A stretch of DNA of 64,000 nucleotides from assembly GCF_000410515.1 (NCBI RefSeq), contig NC_021500.1, forward strand, positions 4,092,001 to 4,156,000, given 5' to 3'. Source of the DNA: Enterobacter sp. R4-368 (GTDB lineage Bacteria > Pseudomonadota > Gammaproteobacteria > Enterobacterales > Enterobacteriaceae). A program made the translations under genes and the position numbers. The notes beneath the pieces were generated by a model that searched no databases, was not told the origin of the DNA, and saw nothing but the letters and a program-made list of their open reading frames with translations. Of the stretch, positions 17,353-27,657 are shown piece by piece (within the stretch, counting starts at the first letter, position 1; each line of letters starts with the position of its first letter).

Positions 17353-18480
17353 ATGGTTTACGTCCCCCGTTTTGGCTGGTTGCTGGCGACGTTGATTCTC
17401 GCCGGGTGTAGTACGCAGGGCTCGCTTTCGCAAAAAGAAGCCGAAGCTGAAAAAGAAAAAGCGTTGGAACAACAGCAGAACAAGCCGATGGATGTCGCAA
17501 GCGTGGTGCGGCGAACCATTCCCGCCAGCGTGAAAGATCGCGAAGGCTGGGCGCAGGATCTGGCGACAACCTTTAGCAGCCAGAAGCTGTCGCCGACGCT
17601 GGAGAATATCTGTTCGGTGCTGGCGGTGGCGCAGCAGGAATCCAATTACCAGTCTGATCCGGTGGTGCCGGGGCTGAATAAAATTGCCTGGAAAGAGATC
17701 GATAAGCGCGCCGAGCGGATGCACATCCCAACGATGCTGGTGCATACCGCGCTGAAAATCCCGTCGCCGAACGGTAAAAGCTACAGCGAACGGTTGGACA
17801 AAGTGCGCACCGAAAAAGAGCTCAGCGCCATTTTTGATGACTTCATTGGCATGGTGCCGATGGGGCAGAAACTGTTTGGTTCGCTCAACCCAGTGCGCAC
17901 CGGCGGGCCGATGCAGATTAGCATCGCCTTTGCCGAGCAGCATACGGACGGTTATCCGTGGAAAATGGAAGGCACCGTGCGCCAGGAGGTCTTCAGCCGC
18001 CGCGGTGGATTATGGTTTGGCACCTATCATCTGCTCAACTACCCGGCCAGTTACACCGCACCCATCTACCGTTTCGCCGATTTTAACGCCGGGCTGTATG
18101 CCAGCCGTAACGCGGCGTTTCAGAACGCCATCAGCAAAGCGACCGGTGTGAAACTGGCGCTCGACGGCGATTTGATTTTGTACGGCAGCAGCGATGCGGG
18201 TAGCACGGAATTAGCCGTGCGCAAACTGGGCGCTTCGCTGGGCATGAGCGATCGTGATATCCGTCGGCAACTGGAGCGCGGAGACAGCGACAAGCTGGAA
18301 GAGACCAAACTCTATCGCGAAGTTTATCGGCTGGCCGAGAAGAAAAGCGGCAAACCATTGCCGAGAGAGGTACTGCCGGGGATCAAGCTGGAAAGCCCGA
18401 AGATCACGCGCAACCTGACAACAGCATGGTTTGCGAAGCGCGTCGACGATCGTCGGGCCGCCTGCATGGCGCAGAACTAG
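17353..18480 (+). CDS. yaiW: Outer-membrane lipoprotein YaiW
   Basis: A 375-residue surface lipoprotein. The signal peptide ends in the lipobox LILAGC with Cys19 as lipidation site, followed by a charged coiled stretch ([15 protein letters not shown]) and the DUF1615 domain. In E. coli YaiW works with SbmA in uptake of proline-rich peptides such as Bac7. The start at 17353 has AAGGAA nine bases upstream; the open frame reaches back into sbmA but would bury the lipobox. It ends overlapping the convergent yaiY by four bases. Confidence 0.95.
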   Translation: MVYVPRFGWLLATLILAGCSTQGSLSQKEAEAEKEKALEQQQNKPMDVASVVRRTIPASVKDREGWAQDLATTFSSQKLSPTLENICSVLAVAQQESNYQSDPVVPGLNKIAWKEIDKRAERMHIPTMLVHTALKIPSPNGKSYSERLDKVRTEKELSAIFDDFIGMVPMGQKLFGSLNPVRTGGPMQISIAFAEQHTDGYPWKMEGTVRQEVFSRRGGLWFGTYHLLNYPASYTAPIYRFADFNAGLYASRNAAFQNAISKATGVKLALDGDLILYGSSDAGSTELAVRKLGASLGMSDRDIRRQLERGDSDKLEETKLYREVYRLAEKKSGKPLPREVLPGIKLESPKITRNLTTAWFAKRVDDRRAACMAQN

Positions 18481-18785
18481 CGCGAATGGTGGTGTCGCCA
18501 GCGTAAGATAAGGAAGATGACGCCGAGCAGGGCGCTTCCCGCGAGGAAAGGCACAAGACCGAAAATCGTGCCGACGCCCATTCCCATTTCTACGTGCGGG
18601 CGGGTGGTGTCCTGCACTTGCATCAGATGCTCGAACACGCCCGGTGCATGCACCAGCAGGTTCAGCAGCTGCGCACCCGCCCAGAAGCAGAGTAGTACGA
18701 ATACGGCGTAAGCAATATTACCCGGTCTGGAGGTGTCACGTTGTTTTGCGCCCTTAAAGGGTTTTGACATAGTAAAGTCAGCCAT
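18477..18785 (-). CDS. yaiY: Inner-membrane protein YaiY (DUF2755)
   Basis: A 102-residue protein with two transmembrane helices (~24-46, [22 protein letters not shown], and ~72-94) joined by a short periplasmic loop ([21 protein letters not shown]). It matches E. coli YaiY along its length; function unknown. It is convergent with yaiW, overlapping it by four bases. Confidence 0.93.
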   Translation of the reverse strand: MADFTMSKPFKGAKQRDTSRPGNIAYAVFVLLCFWAGAQLLNLLVHAPGVFEHLMQVQDTTRPHVEMGMGVGTIFGLVPFLAGSALLGVIFLILRWRHHHSR

Positions 18786-19051
18786 AAGACCTCCGGTACT
18801 CTTTACTTTTTAACGCTCGATGTAGTTGGCGCGTGGCCTCAACTGACGGTAATTTTGGCAGTTGTACCGCTTTGTCAACATCAGAATGGTGATAATTTCG
18901 CCCCGGGAATGATTCCAGTTGGATGATTTTTGCCGATGCTCACATTTCTGTAACGTTTTAATTACCTTGGTAACATTTCAGAATTTCCGCATACGCCACA
19001 GACGGTAAGCGGCGGTTGTGCGATGATGCCGTTTTGACTGCCGGAGTTGTC

Positions 19052-19273
19052 ATGAAGCTGCCTGTAAAAATTCGCCGTGACTGGCACTATTACGCGTTTG
19101 CGATTGGGTTGATATTTATTCTGAATGGCGTGGTCGGGCTGCTGGGGTTTGAAGCCAAAGGCTGGCAAACCTACGCGGTGGGGCTGGTAACCTGGGTGAT
19201 TGGTTTCTGGCTGGCCGGGTTAATTATCCGCCGCCGCCCGGAGGACGAGGAGACGGCGGATAAACCGCAGTAA
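19052..19273 (+). CDS. yaiZ: Small inner-membrane protein YaiZ (DUF2754)
   Basis: A 73-residue protein with two hydrophobic helices (~10-30 and ~38-60) and a charged C-terminal tail (RRRPEDEETADKPQ). It matches E. coli YaiZ in length and place; function unknown. The ATG at 19052 has CCGGAG upstream. The frame is open for 12 more codons upstream without a ribosome site. Its stop directly abuts the stop of the convergent ddlA. Confidence 0.9.
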   Translation: MKLPVKIRRDWHYYAFAIGLIFILNGVVGLLGFEAKGWQTYAVGLVTWVIGFWLAGLIIRRRPEDEETADKPQ

Positions 19274-20374
19274 TTAGTTATTAACGGTAATTTTCAGCGC
19301 GCTGTTAGCCTGATGGCGCGCAATAGCCAGCTCAATCAGGCGCGTGATTAACTCGCTATAACCAATGCCGCTCGCCTGCCACAGTTTCGGGTACATGCTG
19401 ATATTGGTGAACCCTGGCAGCGTGTTGATTTCGTTAATGATTACGTCGTTTTCCGGCGTCAGGAACACATCCACGCGCGCCATCCCTTCACAACCCAGCG
19501 CCTGATAAGCCTGCACGGCAATGCCGCGGATTTTATCGTTGATTGCCGGATCAATGTCGGCGGGCACAACCACCTGAGCCCCGTTTTCATCGATGTATTT
19601 GGTGTCGTAGGCGTAAAACTCGCTATTAAGCACGATTTCGCCACAGGTACTGGCCTGCGGTGAGTCATTACCCAGCACGGCGCATTCAATCTCACGGCCT
19701 TTGATGCCGGTTTCAACAACTACTTTTTTATCGAATTCAAACGCCAGGTTGACCGCCGCCTGGTACTGCGCTTCATTCGTCACTTTGCTGACGCCCACGG
19801 AGGAACCCTGGTTGGCGGGTTTAACAAACAGCGGCAAACCGAGCCTGGCTTGCACATCGCTGAAGCTAATCTGCCCGCGATTGGCGCGAGTTAGCGTGAT
19901 AAACGGGGCGATGGAAAGCCCGGCGTCGCGTAACAGGCGCTTGGTGACGTCTTTATCCATGCAGGCTGCAGAGGCGAGCACGTCGGAGCCGACAAACGGC
20001 AAGTTCGCCAGACGCAGCATACCCTGTAATGAACCATCTTCGCCCAGCGTGCCGTGAACAATCGGGAAGATCACATCGACATTCGGAAGCGGTGTGCTGT
20101 TTTCTGCCTGGATCAGTTGTTGCTGTTGGATCCCCGGCACCAGCGCCACGCTATTTTCCGAGGGGTTTAAGGCGATACGCGCCGGATCGTTGGCGTTTAG
20201 CAGGTAATTATTCGCATCGCTGACATGCCACTGCCCCTGTTTATCGATCCCCAGCAGCACCACGTCAAAGCGTGATTTATCCATGGCGTCGACGATATTT
20301 TTCGCCGACTGTAACGACACTTCATGTTCCGCTGATTTGCCGCCAAAGACGACCCCTACCCGCAGTTTTGCCAT
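19274..20374 (-). CDS. ddlA: D-alanine--D-alanine ligase A
   Basis: DdlA is an ATP-grasp ligase that joins two D-alanines for peptidoglycan precursor synthesis. The 366-residue sequence follows E. coli DdlA throughout: [18 protein letters not shown] near the start, [29 protein letters not shown] (ATP-grasp loop) and [19 protein letters not shown] (metal site and omega loop) at the end. The start MAKLRVG at 20374 follows a GGAGAA site; an ATG four codons upstream is in frame but less well placed. Confidence 0.97.
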   Translation of the reverse strand: MAKLRVGVVFGGKSAEHEVSLQSAKNIVDAMDKSRFDVVLLGIDKQGQWHVSDANNYLLNANDPARIALNPSENSVALVPGIQQQQLIQAENSTPLPNVDVIFPIVHGTLGEDGSLQGMLRLANLPFVGSDVLASAACMDKDVTKRLLRDAGLSIAPFITLTRANRGQISFSDVQARLGLPLFVKPANQGSSVGVSKVTNEAQYQAAVNLAFEFDKKVVVETGIKGREIECAVLGNDSPQASTCGEIVLNSEFYAYDTKYIDENGAQVVVPADIDPAINDKIRGIAVQAYQALGCEGMARVDVFLTPENDVIINEINTLPGFTNISMYPKLWQASGIGYSELITRLIELAIARHQANSALKITVNN

Positions 20375-20482
20375 TTCTCCGTTCACTCACACTGAATTCA
20401 CAAAGCACATACCATAGCACGTCAAAACGCACGATTCGCGGCCTTCTGCCATAATGTTTTCTGGAAACCAGAAGGAGGCGAC

Positions 20483-21166
20483 GTGAGCGGGAAAGGGCTG
20501 ATTGTTTTGTGCATCCTTCTGGCGGTGATTTGGGTTGGCTACCGCGCGTTGCCGTCTTACTACAACCCGTTTGCGCCGTTACAGCTTAGCGACCCGCCCG
20601 GGCGCATTACGCAGTTCAAACTGCGCCGCTTGCCGCCGCAAGCCTGTGCGGAATTATTGTCGCAGGCGAACCAGCAACGCCTGATCTCGTCGGCTCCGGT
20701 TGCCGACAGTGCCGGAGATTGCCCGTTAACCAATGTCGTACGGGTACGCGACTTTGGCGCGGTTAAACTGAGCAGCAGTTTTCTCGCCAGTTGCCCGCTG
20801 GCGCTCAGTTCCGCGCTGTTTGTCGAGCAACAGGCGCGGCCACTCACCGAACGCTTTATGGGCAGCCAGCTTACGCGTATCGATCATCTTGGCAGCTATG
20901 CGTGTCGCAATATCTACAACCGCGCCGATGCGCGACGTAGCGAGCATGCCAGCGCCGAAGCGCTTGATCTCAGTGGTTTTCGACTGGCGAATGGCCAGTC
21001 CGTGACGGTACTGAAGGGCTGGCGGCAGGCGCGAACACAGCCGTGGCTGCGGGCAATGTTAAGCGCCAGTTGCGGCTATTACGGTAACGGCCTTGGGCCG
21101 GAGTACAACGCGGCTCACGCTAACCATTTTCATCTTGGCATGCGCGGCTTTGGCCTCTGTCGCTAA
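20483..21166 (+). CDS. Extensin-like C-terminal domain protein, membrane-anchored
   Basis: A 227-residue protein with one N-terminal transmembrane helix (~4-22) and a periplasmic extensin-like domain. The family's motifs are visible: the SCPLALSSALFV region, CRNIYNRADARRSEHASAEALDLSGFRLANG, and the late HANHFHLGMRG. The histidine/aspartate pattern (SEHASAEALD...HANHFHL) resembles zinc-dependent VanY/MepA-like folds, so a peptidoglycan-related role is possible but unproven. The GTG start at 20483 has AAGGAGG 6-7 bases upstream. It sits between ddlA and iraP, where E. coli K-12 has no gene. Confidence 0.8.
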   Translation: MSGKGLIVLCILLAVIWVGYRALPSYYNPFAPLQLSDPPGRITQFKLRRLPPQACAELLSQANQQRLISSAPVADSAGDCPLTNVVRVRDFGAVKLSSSFLASCPLALSSALFVEQQARPLTERFMGSQLTRIDHLGSYACRNIYNRADARRSEHASAEALDLSGFRLANGQSVTVLKGWRQARTQPWLRAMLSASCGYYGNGLGPEYNAAHANHFHLGMRGFGLCR

Positions 21167-21335
21167 GCATAATCCACTGTCAATAATGGGGTTTCTCCTC
21201 CGGGCGGCGGCATGAAACGCAAGCTGACAGATAAAATACCGAAATCGCCGTCACCGCATCTCTGGTGACTCATCGCTGGCGCATTCTTGTTAACCTGTGC
21301 GCTGTTTGTCAAAATCTCAATAATTACGCGTACTT

Positions 21336-22526
21336 ATGGAATCCTGGAAGGTCAATCTTATCTCGGTCTGGTTCGGTTGTTTTTTCACCGGGCTGGCCAT
21401 CAGCCAAATTCTGCCGTTCTTGCCGTTATATGTTGCGCAATTGGGCGTGACGTCCCATGAAGCGCTGTCGATGTGGTCAGGCTTAACGTTCAGTATCACC
21501 TTTCTGGTTTCGGCGATTGTTTCGCCCATGTGGGGCAGTCTGGCGGACCGGAAAGGGCGCAAACTGATGCTATTGCGCGCCTCGTTAGGGATGGCGATCG
21601 CGATTCTGTTACAGGCGTTTGCCACCAATGTCTGGCAGTTGTTGATCCTGCGCGGCGTGATGGGGCTGACCTCTGGTTATATTCCCAATGCGATGGCGCT
21701 GGTGGCTTCGCAGGTGCCGCGCGAGCGCAGCGGCTGGGCGCTAAGTACGCTCTCCACGGCGCAGATAAGCGGCGTGATTGGCGGGCCGCTGATGGGTGGT
21801 TTTCTCGCCGACCATGTGGGGCTGCGCATGGTGTTCCTTATCACGGCGATATTGCTGATCGTGAGTTTCCTCGTCACGCTGTTTTTAATTAAAGAGGGCG
21901 TCAGACCGACGGTGAAAAAGGGCGATCGCCTGAGCGGCAAGGCGGTGTTCTCTACCTTGCCGTACCCGGCGCTGGTGATCAGTTTGTTTATCACCACCAT
22001 GGTGATTCAGCTGTGCAACGGCTCTATCGGCCCGATCCTGGCGCTGTTTATTCAATCTTTGTCACCGCATACCACTAACATTGCTTTTCTCAGCGGGCTT
22101 ATCGCTGCTGTGCCCGGTGTCTCGGCGCTGATTTCCGCCCCGCGCCTCGGCAAATTGGGGGATCGCATTGGTACATCGCGCATTTTAATGGCGACGATGG
22201 CGGTGGCCGTGGTGCTGTTCTTCGCCATGTCGTTTGTTACGTCGCCGCTCCAGCTTGGGATCTTGCGCTTTATGCTGGGTTTTGCCGATGGCGCCATGCT
22301 GCCCGCCGTGCAGACGTTGCTACTGAAATACTCCAGCGATCAGGTCACCGGGCGTATTTTCGGGTACAACCAATCGTTTATGTATCTGGGAAATGTTGCC
22401 GGGCCGCTGATGGGAGCCACCGTATCCGCGATGGCGGGTTTCCGTTGGGTATTTGCCGCCACGGCCGTGGTGGTGTTTATTAATCTCTGGCAATTACTGC
22501 TGGCGTTTCGCCGGATAAAACGCTAA
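21336..22526 (+). CDS. MdtG-like MFS drug-efflux transporter
   Basis: A 396-residue major-facilitator protein with about 12 transmembrane helices. It is clearly related to E. coli MdtG ([33 protein letters not shown], the MFS motif [43 protein letters not shown]). Divergence is enough that it may be a paralogue rather than mdtG itself, which lies elsewhere in E. coli. It would export drugs using the proton gradient; the substrate is not visible. It ends in its own terminator. Confidence 0.88.
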   Translation: MESWKVNLISVWFGCFFTGLAISQILPFLPLYVAQLGVTSHEALSMWSGLTFSITFLVSAIVSPMWGSLADRKGRKLMLLRASLGMAIAILLQAFATNVWQLLILRGVMGLTSGYIPNAMALVASQVPRERSGWALSTLSTAQISGVIGGPLMGGFLADHVGLRMVFLITAILLIVSFLVTLFLIKEGVRPTVKKGDRLSGKAVFSTLPYPALVISLFITTMVIQLCNGSIGPILALFIQSLSPHTTNIAFLSGLIAAVPGVSALISAPRLGKLGDRIGTSRILMATMAVAVVLFFAMSFVTSPLQLGILRFMLGFADGAMLPAVQTLLLKYSSDQVTGRIFGYNQSFMYLGNVAGPLMGATVSAMAGFRWVFAATAVVVFINLWQLLLAFRRIKR

Positions 22527-22534
22527 CGCAACAG

Positions 22535-22578
22535 GGCCGAAATAATATAAGTCTGCTTCGGCCTTACTATCGTTTTTT
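22535..22578 (+). terminator. Terminator of the MFS gene
   Basis: GGCCGAA (22535-22541) pairs with TTCGGCC (22557-22563) and TTTTTT follows at 22573-22578. The rest of the gap to iraP (to 22787) holds no gene; the iraP promoter should lie there. Confidence 0.65.
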
Positions 22579-22787
22579 CTTATGCAAATAAGCCAGGCGC
22601 TTTTTTTTATTTATCGCTAAGCCACTCAAAGGATTTGCCATCGAAGCGGGAGAAACGTTTCGTTAGCCCTGTTTTTTAAATGACTATTAAGCGTTGTGAG
22701 AAAATCCGCAAAAATAATACATGTATCTACTTTGCAACATCAAAACTCAATGCTAACGTCTTTGAAATCTCGTAAGGAAATAGCGCT

Positions 22788-23048
22788 ATGAAAAATCTCA
22801 TTGCAGAGTTATTGGTCAAGCTGGCAGAAAAAGAAGAAGAGTCGAAAGAACTGGTCGCTCAGGTTGAAGCGCTGGAAATCGTGGTGACCGCGCTGCTGCG
22901 CCAGATGGCGACGACGGAACAACAGGCGTTAATTCAGAGTATTGAAGGGGCGCTGGAAGAAGCCCGGCCGGGAACGCACGTTACCCATCAGGACGCGGAG
23001 TTGCTGCAACAGTACGTAAAAAAGCTTTTAAGGCACCCGCGCAGCTAA
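22788..23048 (+). CDS. iraP: Anti-adaptor protein IraP
   Basis: An 86-residue coiled-coil protein ([33 protein letters not shown]...) that binds the adaptor RssB and blocks ClpXP degradation of RpoS under phosphate starvation. It has the family's length and helical N-terminus, and a basic tail (KKLLRHPRS). Its place immediately before phoA is the same as in E. coli, where iraP transcription depends on ppGpp. RBS AAGGAA at 22774-22779. Confidence 0.95.
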   Translation: MKNLIAELLVKLAEKEEESKELVAQVEALEIVVTALLRQMATTEQQALIQSIEGALEEARPGTHVTHQDAELLQQYVKKLLRHPRS

Positions 23049-23069
23049 ACCTCTGACGCGCTGCCTGCA

Positions 23070-23087
23070 CTGTCATATCACTGTCAT
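23070..23087 (+). promoter_or_regulatory. Pho box of phoA
   Basis: Two exact CTGTCAT heptamers 11 bases apart (23070 and 23081), the consensus PhoB-binding arrangement. A -10-like TATAGT lies at 23098-23103, 10 bases downstream, so PhoB takes the place of a -35. The spacing matches the E. coli phoA promoter. Confidence 0.93.
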
Positions 23088-23150
23088 CTGCGCTACCTAT
23101 AGTCGCTCTGTTTTATTTTCTTTAAGTATTTGTACATGGAGAATATTAAA

Positions 23151-24566
23151 GTGAAACAGAGCGCATTATTTCTTGCATTATTACCTCTGATGTTTACCCC
23201 TGCTATTTATGCCGAAACGACGTCGGCACCGGTTCTTGATAATCGTGCTGCTCACGGCGATATTTCCACGCCTGGTGGTGCGCGCCGTTTAAGCGGTGAC
23301 CAAACCGCTGCTCTGCGTGATTCCCTCATGGATAAGCCCGCCAAAAATATTATTTTGCTGATTGGCGATGGCATGGGGGATTCCGAAATTACCGCCGCGC
23401 GAAATTACGCCGAAGGGGCCGGTGGATTTTTTAAAGGTATTGACGCACTGCCGCTGACCGGCCAGTACACACACTATTCGCTGGACAAAAAAACCGGCAA
23501 GCCGGATTACGTCACCGATTCCGCCGCGTCGGCCACGGCCTGGAGCACCGGCGTGAAAACCTATAACGGTGCGCTCGGCGTCGACATTCACGATAAAGAT
23601 CACACCACCATTCTGGAGATGGCCAAAGCCGCCGGTCTGGCGACGGGCAACGTTTCCACTGCGGAACTGCAAGACGCTACGCCCGCCGCGCTGGTTTCTC
23701 ACGTTATCTCACGCCGCTGCTACGGCCCGACGGTGACCAGTGAGAAATGTGCGCTTAACGCGCTGGAGAAAGGCGGTAAAGGGTCGATTACCGAACAACT
23801 GCTGAACGCCCGCGCGGATGTCACTTTGGGCGGCGGCGCGAAAACCTTTAGCGAAACCGCGACCGCTGGTGAGTGGAAAGGGAAAACGCTGCGTGAACAG
23901 GCGCAGGCGCGCGGCTACCAGCTGGTCGGTGATGCCTCTTCGCTGGCGGCGATCAGCGAAGCTAACCAGGATAAACCGCTGCTGGGGCTGTTCTCTGACG
24001 GCAATATGCCGGTGCGCTGGGAAGGGCCAAAAGCCTCGCTGCACGGCAATATTGATAAACCTGCCGTGACCTGTACGCCCAACGCGAAACGCACCGACAG
24101 CATACCAACACTGGCGGCGATGACGGAAAAAGCTATTGATTTGCTCAGCAAAAATGAGAAAGGCTTCTTCCTGCAAGTGGAAGGCGCGTCGATCGATAAA
24201 CAGGATCACGCGGCGAACCCGTGCGGTCAGATCGGTGAAACGGTTGATCTCGACGAAGCTGTGCAGAAAGCGCTGGAATTTGCCAAAAAAGATGGCAATA
24301 CGCTGGTGATCGTGACGGCGGATCATGCCCACGCCAGCCAGATCATTCCGGCAGATACCAAAGCGCCAGGCTTAAGCCAGGCACTGAACACCAAAGACGG
24401 CGCGGTAATGGCCATCACTTACGGCAACTCGGAAGAGGAGTCGATGGAACATACCGGAACGCAGGTTCGCATCGCGGCTTACGGCCCGCATGCGGGCAAC
24501 GTGGTGGGGCTGACAGATCAGACCGATCTGTTCTACACCATGAAAGCAGCTCTGAATCTGAAGTAA
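23151..24566 (+). CDS. phoA: Periplasmic alkaline phosphatase
   Basis: PhoA hydrolyses phosphate monoesters in the periplasm. The GTG start at 23151 gives 471 residues, exactly the E. coli length, with a signal peptide ending near IYA. Conserved sites include [17 protein letters not shown] (metal), the nucleophile serine in [26 protein letters not shown] and [11 protein letters not shown]. Cysteines for the two disulfides are present. GGAG at 23138-23141 supports the GTG start over the upstream in-frame ATGs. It is under PhoB control through the Pho box at 23070 and is followed by a terminator, then psiF. Confidence 0.98.
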   Translation: MKQSALFLALLPLMFTPAIYAETTSAPVLDNRAAHGDISTPGGARRLSGDQTAALRDSLMDKPAKNIILLIGDGMGDSEITAARNYAEGAGGFFKGIDALPLTGQYTHYSLDKKTGKPDYVTDSAASATAWSTGVKTYNGALGVDIHDKDHTTILEMAKAAGLATGNVSTAELQDATPAALVSHVISRRCYGPTVTSEKCALNALEKGGKGSITEQLLNARADVTLGGGAKTFSETATAGEWKGKTLREQAQARGYQLVGDASSLAAISEANQDKPLLGLFSDGNMPVRWEGPKASLHGNIDKPAVTCTPNAKRTDSIPTLAAMTEKAIDLLSKNEKGFFLQVEGASIDKQDHAANPCGQIGETVDLDEAVQKALEFAKKDGNTLVIVTADHAHASQIIPADTKAPGLSQALNTKDGAVMAITYGNSEEESMEHTGTQVRIAAYGPHAGNVVGLTDQTDLFYTMKAALNLK

Positions 24567-24572
24567 CAGCCT

Positions 24573-24607
24573 CCCGGCGGTAAATCTTTGCTGCCGGGTG
24601 GTTTTTT
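24573..24607 (+). terminator. Terminator between phoA and psiF
   Basis: CCCGGC (24573-24578) pairs with GCCGGG (24593-24598), followed by TTTTTT. Since psiF is also phosphate-starvation-induced in E. coli, read-through or a separate start must supply psiF. Confidence 0.8.
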
Positions 24608-24656
24608 CACCAATTAGTACCATCCTTAAAAGGCACATTAAGAGAAGGATGGTGCT

Positions 24657-24977
24657 ATGAAAATAACATTACTGGTTACCCTCGTTTTCGGTCTGCTGTT
24701 TGTCACGGCGTTAAGCGCCGCCGAAAAAACACTGACCCCGCAACAACAACGTATGACCCTCTGCAATCAACAGGCGACGGCGCAAACCCTGGCGGGAGAC
24801 GCCCGTAAGAAATACATGAGTGACTGCCTGAAAAACACCAAAACTGAGCCCGGACAAAAAAGCCTGACGCCGCAGCAGCAGCGGATGCGCGAATGTAATG
24901 CCCAGGCGACGCAACAATCCCTGAAAGGCGAAGATCGCAGTAAATTTATGAGCGGTTGCCTGAAAAAACCGCAATAA
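24657..24977 (+). CDS. psiF: Phosphate-starvation-inducible protein PsiF
   Basis: A 106-residue exported protein: signal peptide (~1-22, ending LSAA), then two tandem PsiF repeats, LTPQQQRMTLCNQQAT...YMSDCLK and LTPQQQRMRECNAQAT...FMSGCLK, each with two conserved cysteines. Function is unknown. In E. coli it is induced by phosphate starvation with phoA. The ribosome site is GAAGGATGG shortly before the ATG. Confidence 0.95.
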   Translation: MKITLLVTLVFGLLFVTALSAAEKTLTPQQQRMTLCNQQATAQTLAGDARKKYMSDCLKNTKTEPGQKSLTPQQQRMRECNAQATQQSLKGEDRSKFMSGCLKKPQ

Positions 24978-24983
24978 CGCATC

Positions 24984-25015
24984 GGGTGAGCATCGCGTTT
25001 TGCTCACCCTCTTTT
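24984..25015 (+). terminator. psiF terminator
   Basis: Perfect 9-bp stem GGGTGAGCA/TGCTCACCC followed by TCTTTT. Confidence 0.88.
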
Positions 25016-25158
25016 CGGAATTTGCCCCGTCTTTTTGCCCGCCCGCTAATCTCTGCCAGGCTTACTTTGTGAGCTTCGTTTTATTTTCCCTTTTCCTCGT
25101 GGTTGTGCGCTGTCTGGCGTTACGCCCGTTTTCGCAACACTGACACGGGAGCAAATTG

Positions 25159-26682
25159 ATGAACTATCAATATGTTACTGAACTTAATGCCTTACCGGAA
25201 AGCCAACCGGTCAAAGTGGATGTCGCGGGCACCTCAATGATCCTTATCCGCACCGGGGCGAAAGTTCGCGCCTTTCAGAGTAAATGCCCGCACGCAGGCG
25301 GGCCGCTGGAGAAGGGCGCCGTGTGCGATGGCAAACTGGTCTGCCCGTGGCATAAAGCCGCGTTTGATATCACCAATGGCGAATGGCGTGAACCGCTGGC
25401 GCTGCAAAACCTCAAGCAGTATCCGGTGATGCTTGAGCAAAATCGTGTACTGGTGAACCCGCGTCCACTTTCTCCCGCCAGCCATTCGCTTATCCGTGGC
25501 GAGCGCCCGCAAACCGCCGTGATCCTGGGAACAGGTGCCGCAGGCAGTGCGGCGGCGATAACGCTGCGTGACGCCGGGTTTAACGGTCACCTGGTGTTGA
25601 TCGATAAAGAAGATGATGCGCCCTACGATCGCACCGCGCTGAGCAAATTCGTTCCGGCGGGAAAAATGAAAATCAGTGACGTTCCCCACTTACTGGACAG
25701 CGCCTTTTACAGCCAGCCCGGCGTCGAAAGCCTGCGTGAAGAGGTGGCGAATATTGATTGCCACGCTCACCAGCTTACGCTTGCCGGTGGCCGACAGATC
25801 GCTTTCGACAAACTACTGCTGGCCACCGGCGGACAGCCAGTATGGCCAGATATTCCCGGCAACCACCTGGCGGGTGTGCATGTGCTGCGTGGTATCCACC
25901 AGGCTGAGCGTCTGCTCAATGAAGTCGAACAGGAGCAGCAACTGGTAGTGATCGGTAATAGTTTTATCGCCATGGAACTGGCGGCGGCGCTGCGTAATCA
26001 GGATATCGACGTGACGGTGTTATCGCGCCATGCGCTGCCGTTTGTACCGCAGTTCGGTGAGGAGGTGGGGCGGTATTTTATGGATCTGCATAAACAGAAC
26101 GGCGTGAAGTTTGTTACCGGCGAACCGGCGGCGCTGGAGGGGAACGGCCATGTGCGGAGCGTAACGTTAAAAGATGGTCGTTCCGTACCAGCACACGTAG
26201 TGGTATTTGCCACGGGTGTGCAACCGGTGACCGATATGGCGCACGATCTGCCTCATGAAAAAGATGGCAGCCTGACGGTGGATGAAACCTTGAGCGCGGC
26301 GCCGGATGTCTGGGCGGTAGGGGATATCGCCAGCTACCCGGCCCCGGAAGGGCGTCGTCGCATTGAACACTGGCGTGTGGCGCAGCAGCAGGGACGCCTC
26401 GCCGCGCTGAATATGCTGGGTGAACGGCACACCTTTGATCGGGTGCCCTTTTTCTGGACGACCCACTTTGGTAACCGCTTTGAATATCTCGGTTACACCC
26501 GTGAGTGGGACAGTATGAAAATGCTGGGATCGTTTGATAATAAACGTTTTGCCGTGCTCTACGGCGAAGAAGGCGTACTGAAAGCGGTGCTGAGCTGCGG
26601 CGAGTACAGTGAAACGGCGGGCTTACTGCTGAAAATGCAGCAACCGATTAGCATGCATGCCGCCAGCGAAATGCTGGCCTGA
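25159..26682 (+). CDS. Rieske-domain FAD/NAD(P) oxidoreductase (AIFM3/ferredoxin-reductase-like)
   Basis: A 507-residue fusion. The N-terminal Rieske domain (~1-100) has all four [2Fe-2S] ligands: C43-P-H45 and C62-P-W-H65. A pyridine nucleotide-disulfide oxidoreductase module follows, with a FAD motif (VILGTGAAGSAAAI, ~121), an NAD(P) site (LVVIGNSFIAMELAAAL, ~261) and the second FAD contact WAVGDIASYP. This is the layout of AIFM3 and related reductases that pass electrons from NAD(P)H to a [2Fe-2S] centre; the acceptor is unknown. ATG at 25159 has GGGAG upstream. It stands between psiF and proC, the place of dgcC (adrA) in E. coli K-12. No partner oxygenase gene is adjacent. Confidence 0.88.
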   Translation: MNYQYVTELNALPESQPVKVDVAGTSMILIRTGAKVRAFQSKCPHAGGPLEKGAVCDGKLVCPWHKAAFDITNGEWREPLALQNLKQYPVMLEQNRVLVNPRPLSPASHSLIRGERPQTAVILGTGAAGSAAAITLRDAGFNGHLVLIDKEDDAPYDRTALSKFVPAGKMKISDVPHLLDSAFYSQPGVESLREEVANIDCHAHQLTLAGGRQIAFDKLLLATGGQPVWPDIPGNHLAGVHVLRGIHQAERLLNEVEQEQQLVVIGNSFIAMELAAALRNQDIDVTVLSRHALPFVPQFGEEVGRYFMDLHKQNGVKFVTGEPAALEGNGHVRSVTLKDGRSVPAHVVVFATGVQPVTDMAHDLPHEKDGSLTVDETLSAAPDVWAVGDIASYPAPEGRRRIEHWRVAQQQGRLAALNMLGERHTFDRVPFFWTTHFGNRFEYLGYTREWDSMKMLGSFDNKRFAVLYGEEGVLKAVLSCGEYSETAGLLLKMQQPISMHAASEMLA

Positions 26683-26688
26683 GAAATC

Positions 26689-26712
26689 GCGCCACGCGAC
26701 ATCGCGTGGCGC
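26689..26712. terminator. Perfect hairpin between convergent genes
   Basis: A 10-bp GC-rich stem GCGCCACGCG/CGCGTGGCGC with a 4-base loop lies midway between the stops of the flavoprotein gene and proC. Neither strand has a good T run, so it may be a weak bidirectional terminator or RNA-end stabiliser. Confidence 0.55.
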
Positions 26713-26717
26713 ATTAG

Positions 26718-27524
26718 TTAGCTACTCATTTTGTCAGACTTCGCCATACACGCGGCAATCGCTTCGATCACCGCAGAGCGGAATCCTTTCTCTTCCAGCA
26801 CTTTTACCGCTTCAATGGTGGTGCCGCCAGGCGAACAGACCATATCTTTAAGCTCGCCCGGATGCTTGCCACTTTCCAGCACCATTTTTGCCGAGCCCAT
26901 CACCGCCTGTGCGGCAAATTTATAGGCCTGCGCGCGCGGCATCCCGCCCAGCACAGCGGCATCGGCCATCGCTTCGATAAACATAAACACATATGCCGGT
27001 GCGGAGCCGCTGACGCCAACCACCGGGTGGATCATCGGTTCGGCAATCACTTCCGCTTCACCAAAGCAGCGGAAGATATTCAGCACATCGGCGGTATCTT
27101 CCGGCGTGACCAGCGCGTTAGGCGTCACAGAGGTCATGCCCGCATTCACCAGCGACGGGGTGTTGGGCATGGCGCGGACGATTTTGCGGTCGTGGCCGAG
27201 CGCGCGCGCTAACTGATCAAGCGTAACGCCGGCGGCGATGGAGACCACCAGCGTCTCTTTGTTCAGGCTGGAGGCGATATCGTTAAGCACTTTAGCCATA
27301 ATGTTCGGTTTGACAGCGCCAAAGACGATATCGGCAATCTGCGCCACTTCCTGCGCGCTTTGCGCGGCGTTCACGCCAAACTGATCATGCAGGGCAGCCA
27401 CTTTCTCCGGCGATGGGGTATACACCCAGATCTGCCCCGGCAGCACCTGACCGCTGGCAATCAGGCCGCCAACAATCGCTTTTCCCATGTTACCGCAGCC
27501 GATAAAACCGATTTTCTTCTCCAT
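26718..27524 (-). CDS. proC: Pyrroline-5-carboxylate reductase
   Basis: ProC reduces pyrroline-5-carboxylate to L-proline with NADPH, the last step of proline synthesis. The 268-residue protein begins MEKKIGFIGCGNMGKAI (Rossmann GxGxxG) and contains VRAMPNTPSLVNAGMT and the signature VGVSGSAPAYVFMFIEAMADA plus SPGGTTIEAV. The start at 27524 matches the E. coli N-terminus; the open frame extends upstream with no ribosome site. It is monocistronic and divergent from yaiI. Confidence 0.97.
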   Translation of the reverse strand: MEKKIGFIGCGNMGKAIVGGLIASGQVLPGQIWVYTPSPEKVAALHDQFGVNAAQSAQEVAQIADIVFGAVKPNIMAKVLNDIASSLNKETLVVSIAAGVTLDQLARALGHDRKIVRAMPNTPSLVNAGMTSVTPNALVTPEDTADVLNIFRCFGEAEVIAEPMIHPVVGVSGSAPAYVFMFIEAMADAAVLGGMPRAQAYKFAAQAVMGSAKMVLESGKHPGELKDMVCSPGGTTIEAVKVLEEKGFRSAVIEAIAACMAKSDKMSS

Positions 27525-27657
27525 CACATCCGTCTCTCTGCTTGTAAATGTTTGTGCGATATAGCTTAACGTGGATTGGCGGCGAGGGCGAAAGGATCTC
27601 TCCTTTCCCCGACAGGAAATTAAAGCGACAATGCGCCAAAACCAGAAAGGAGTAACG

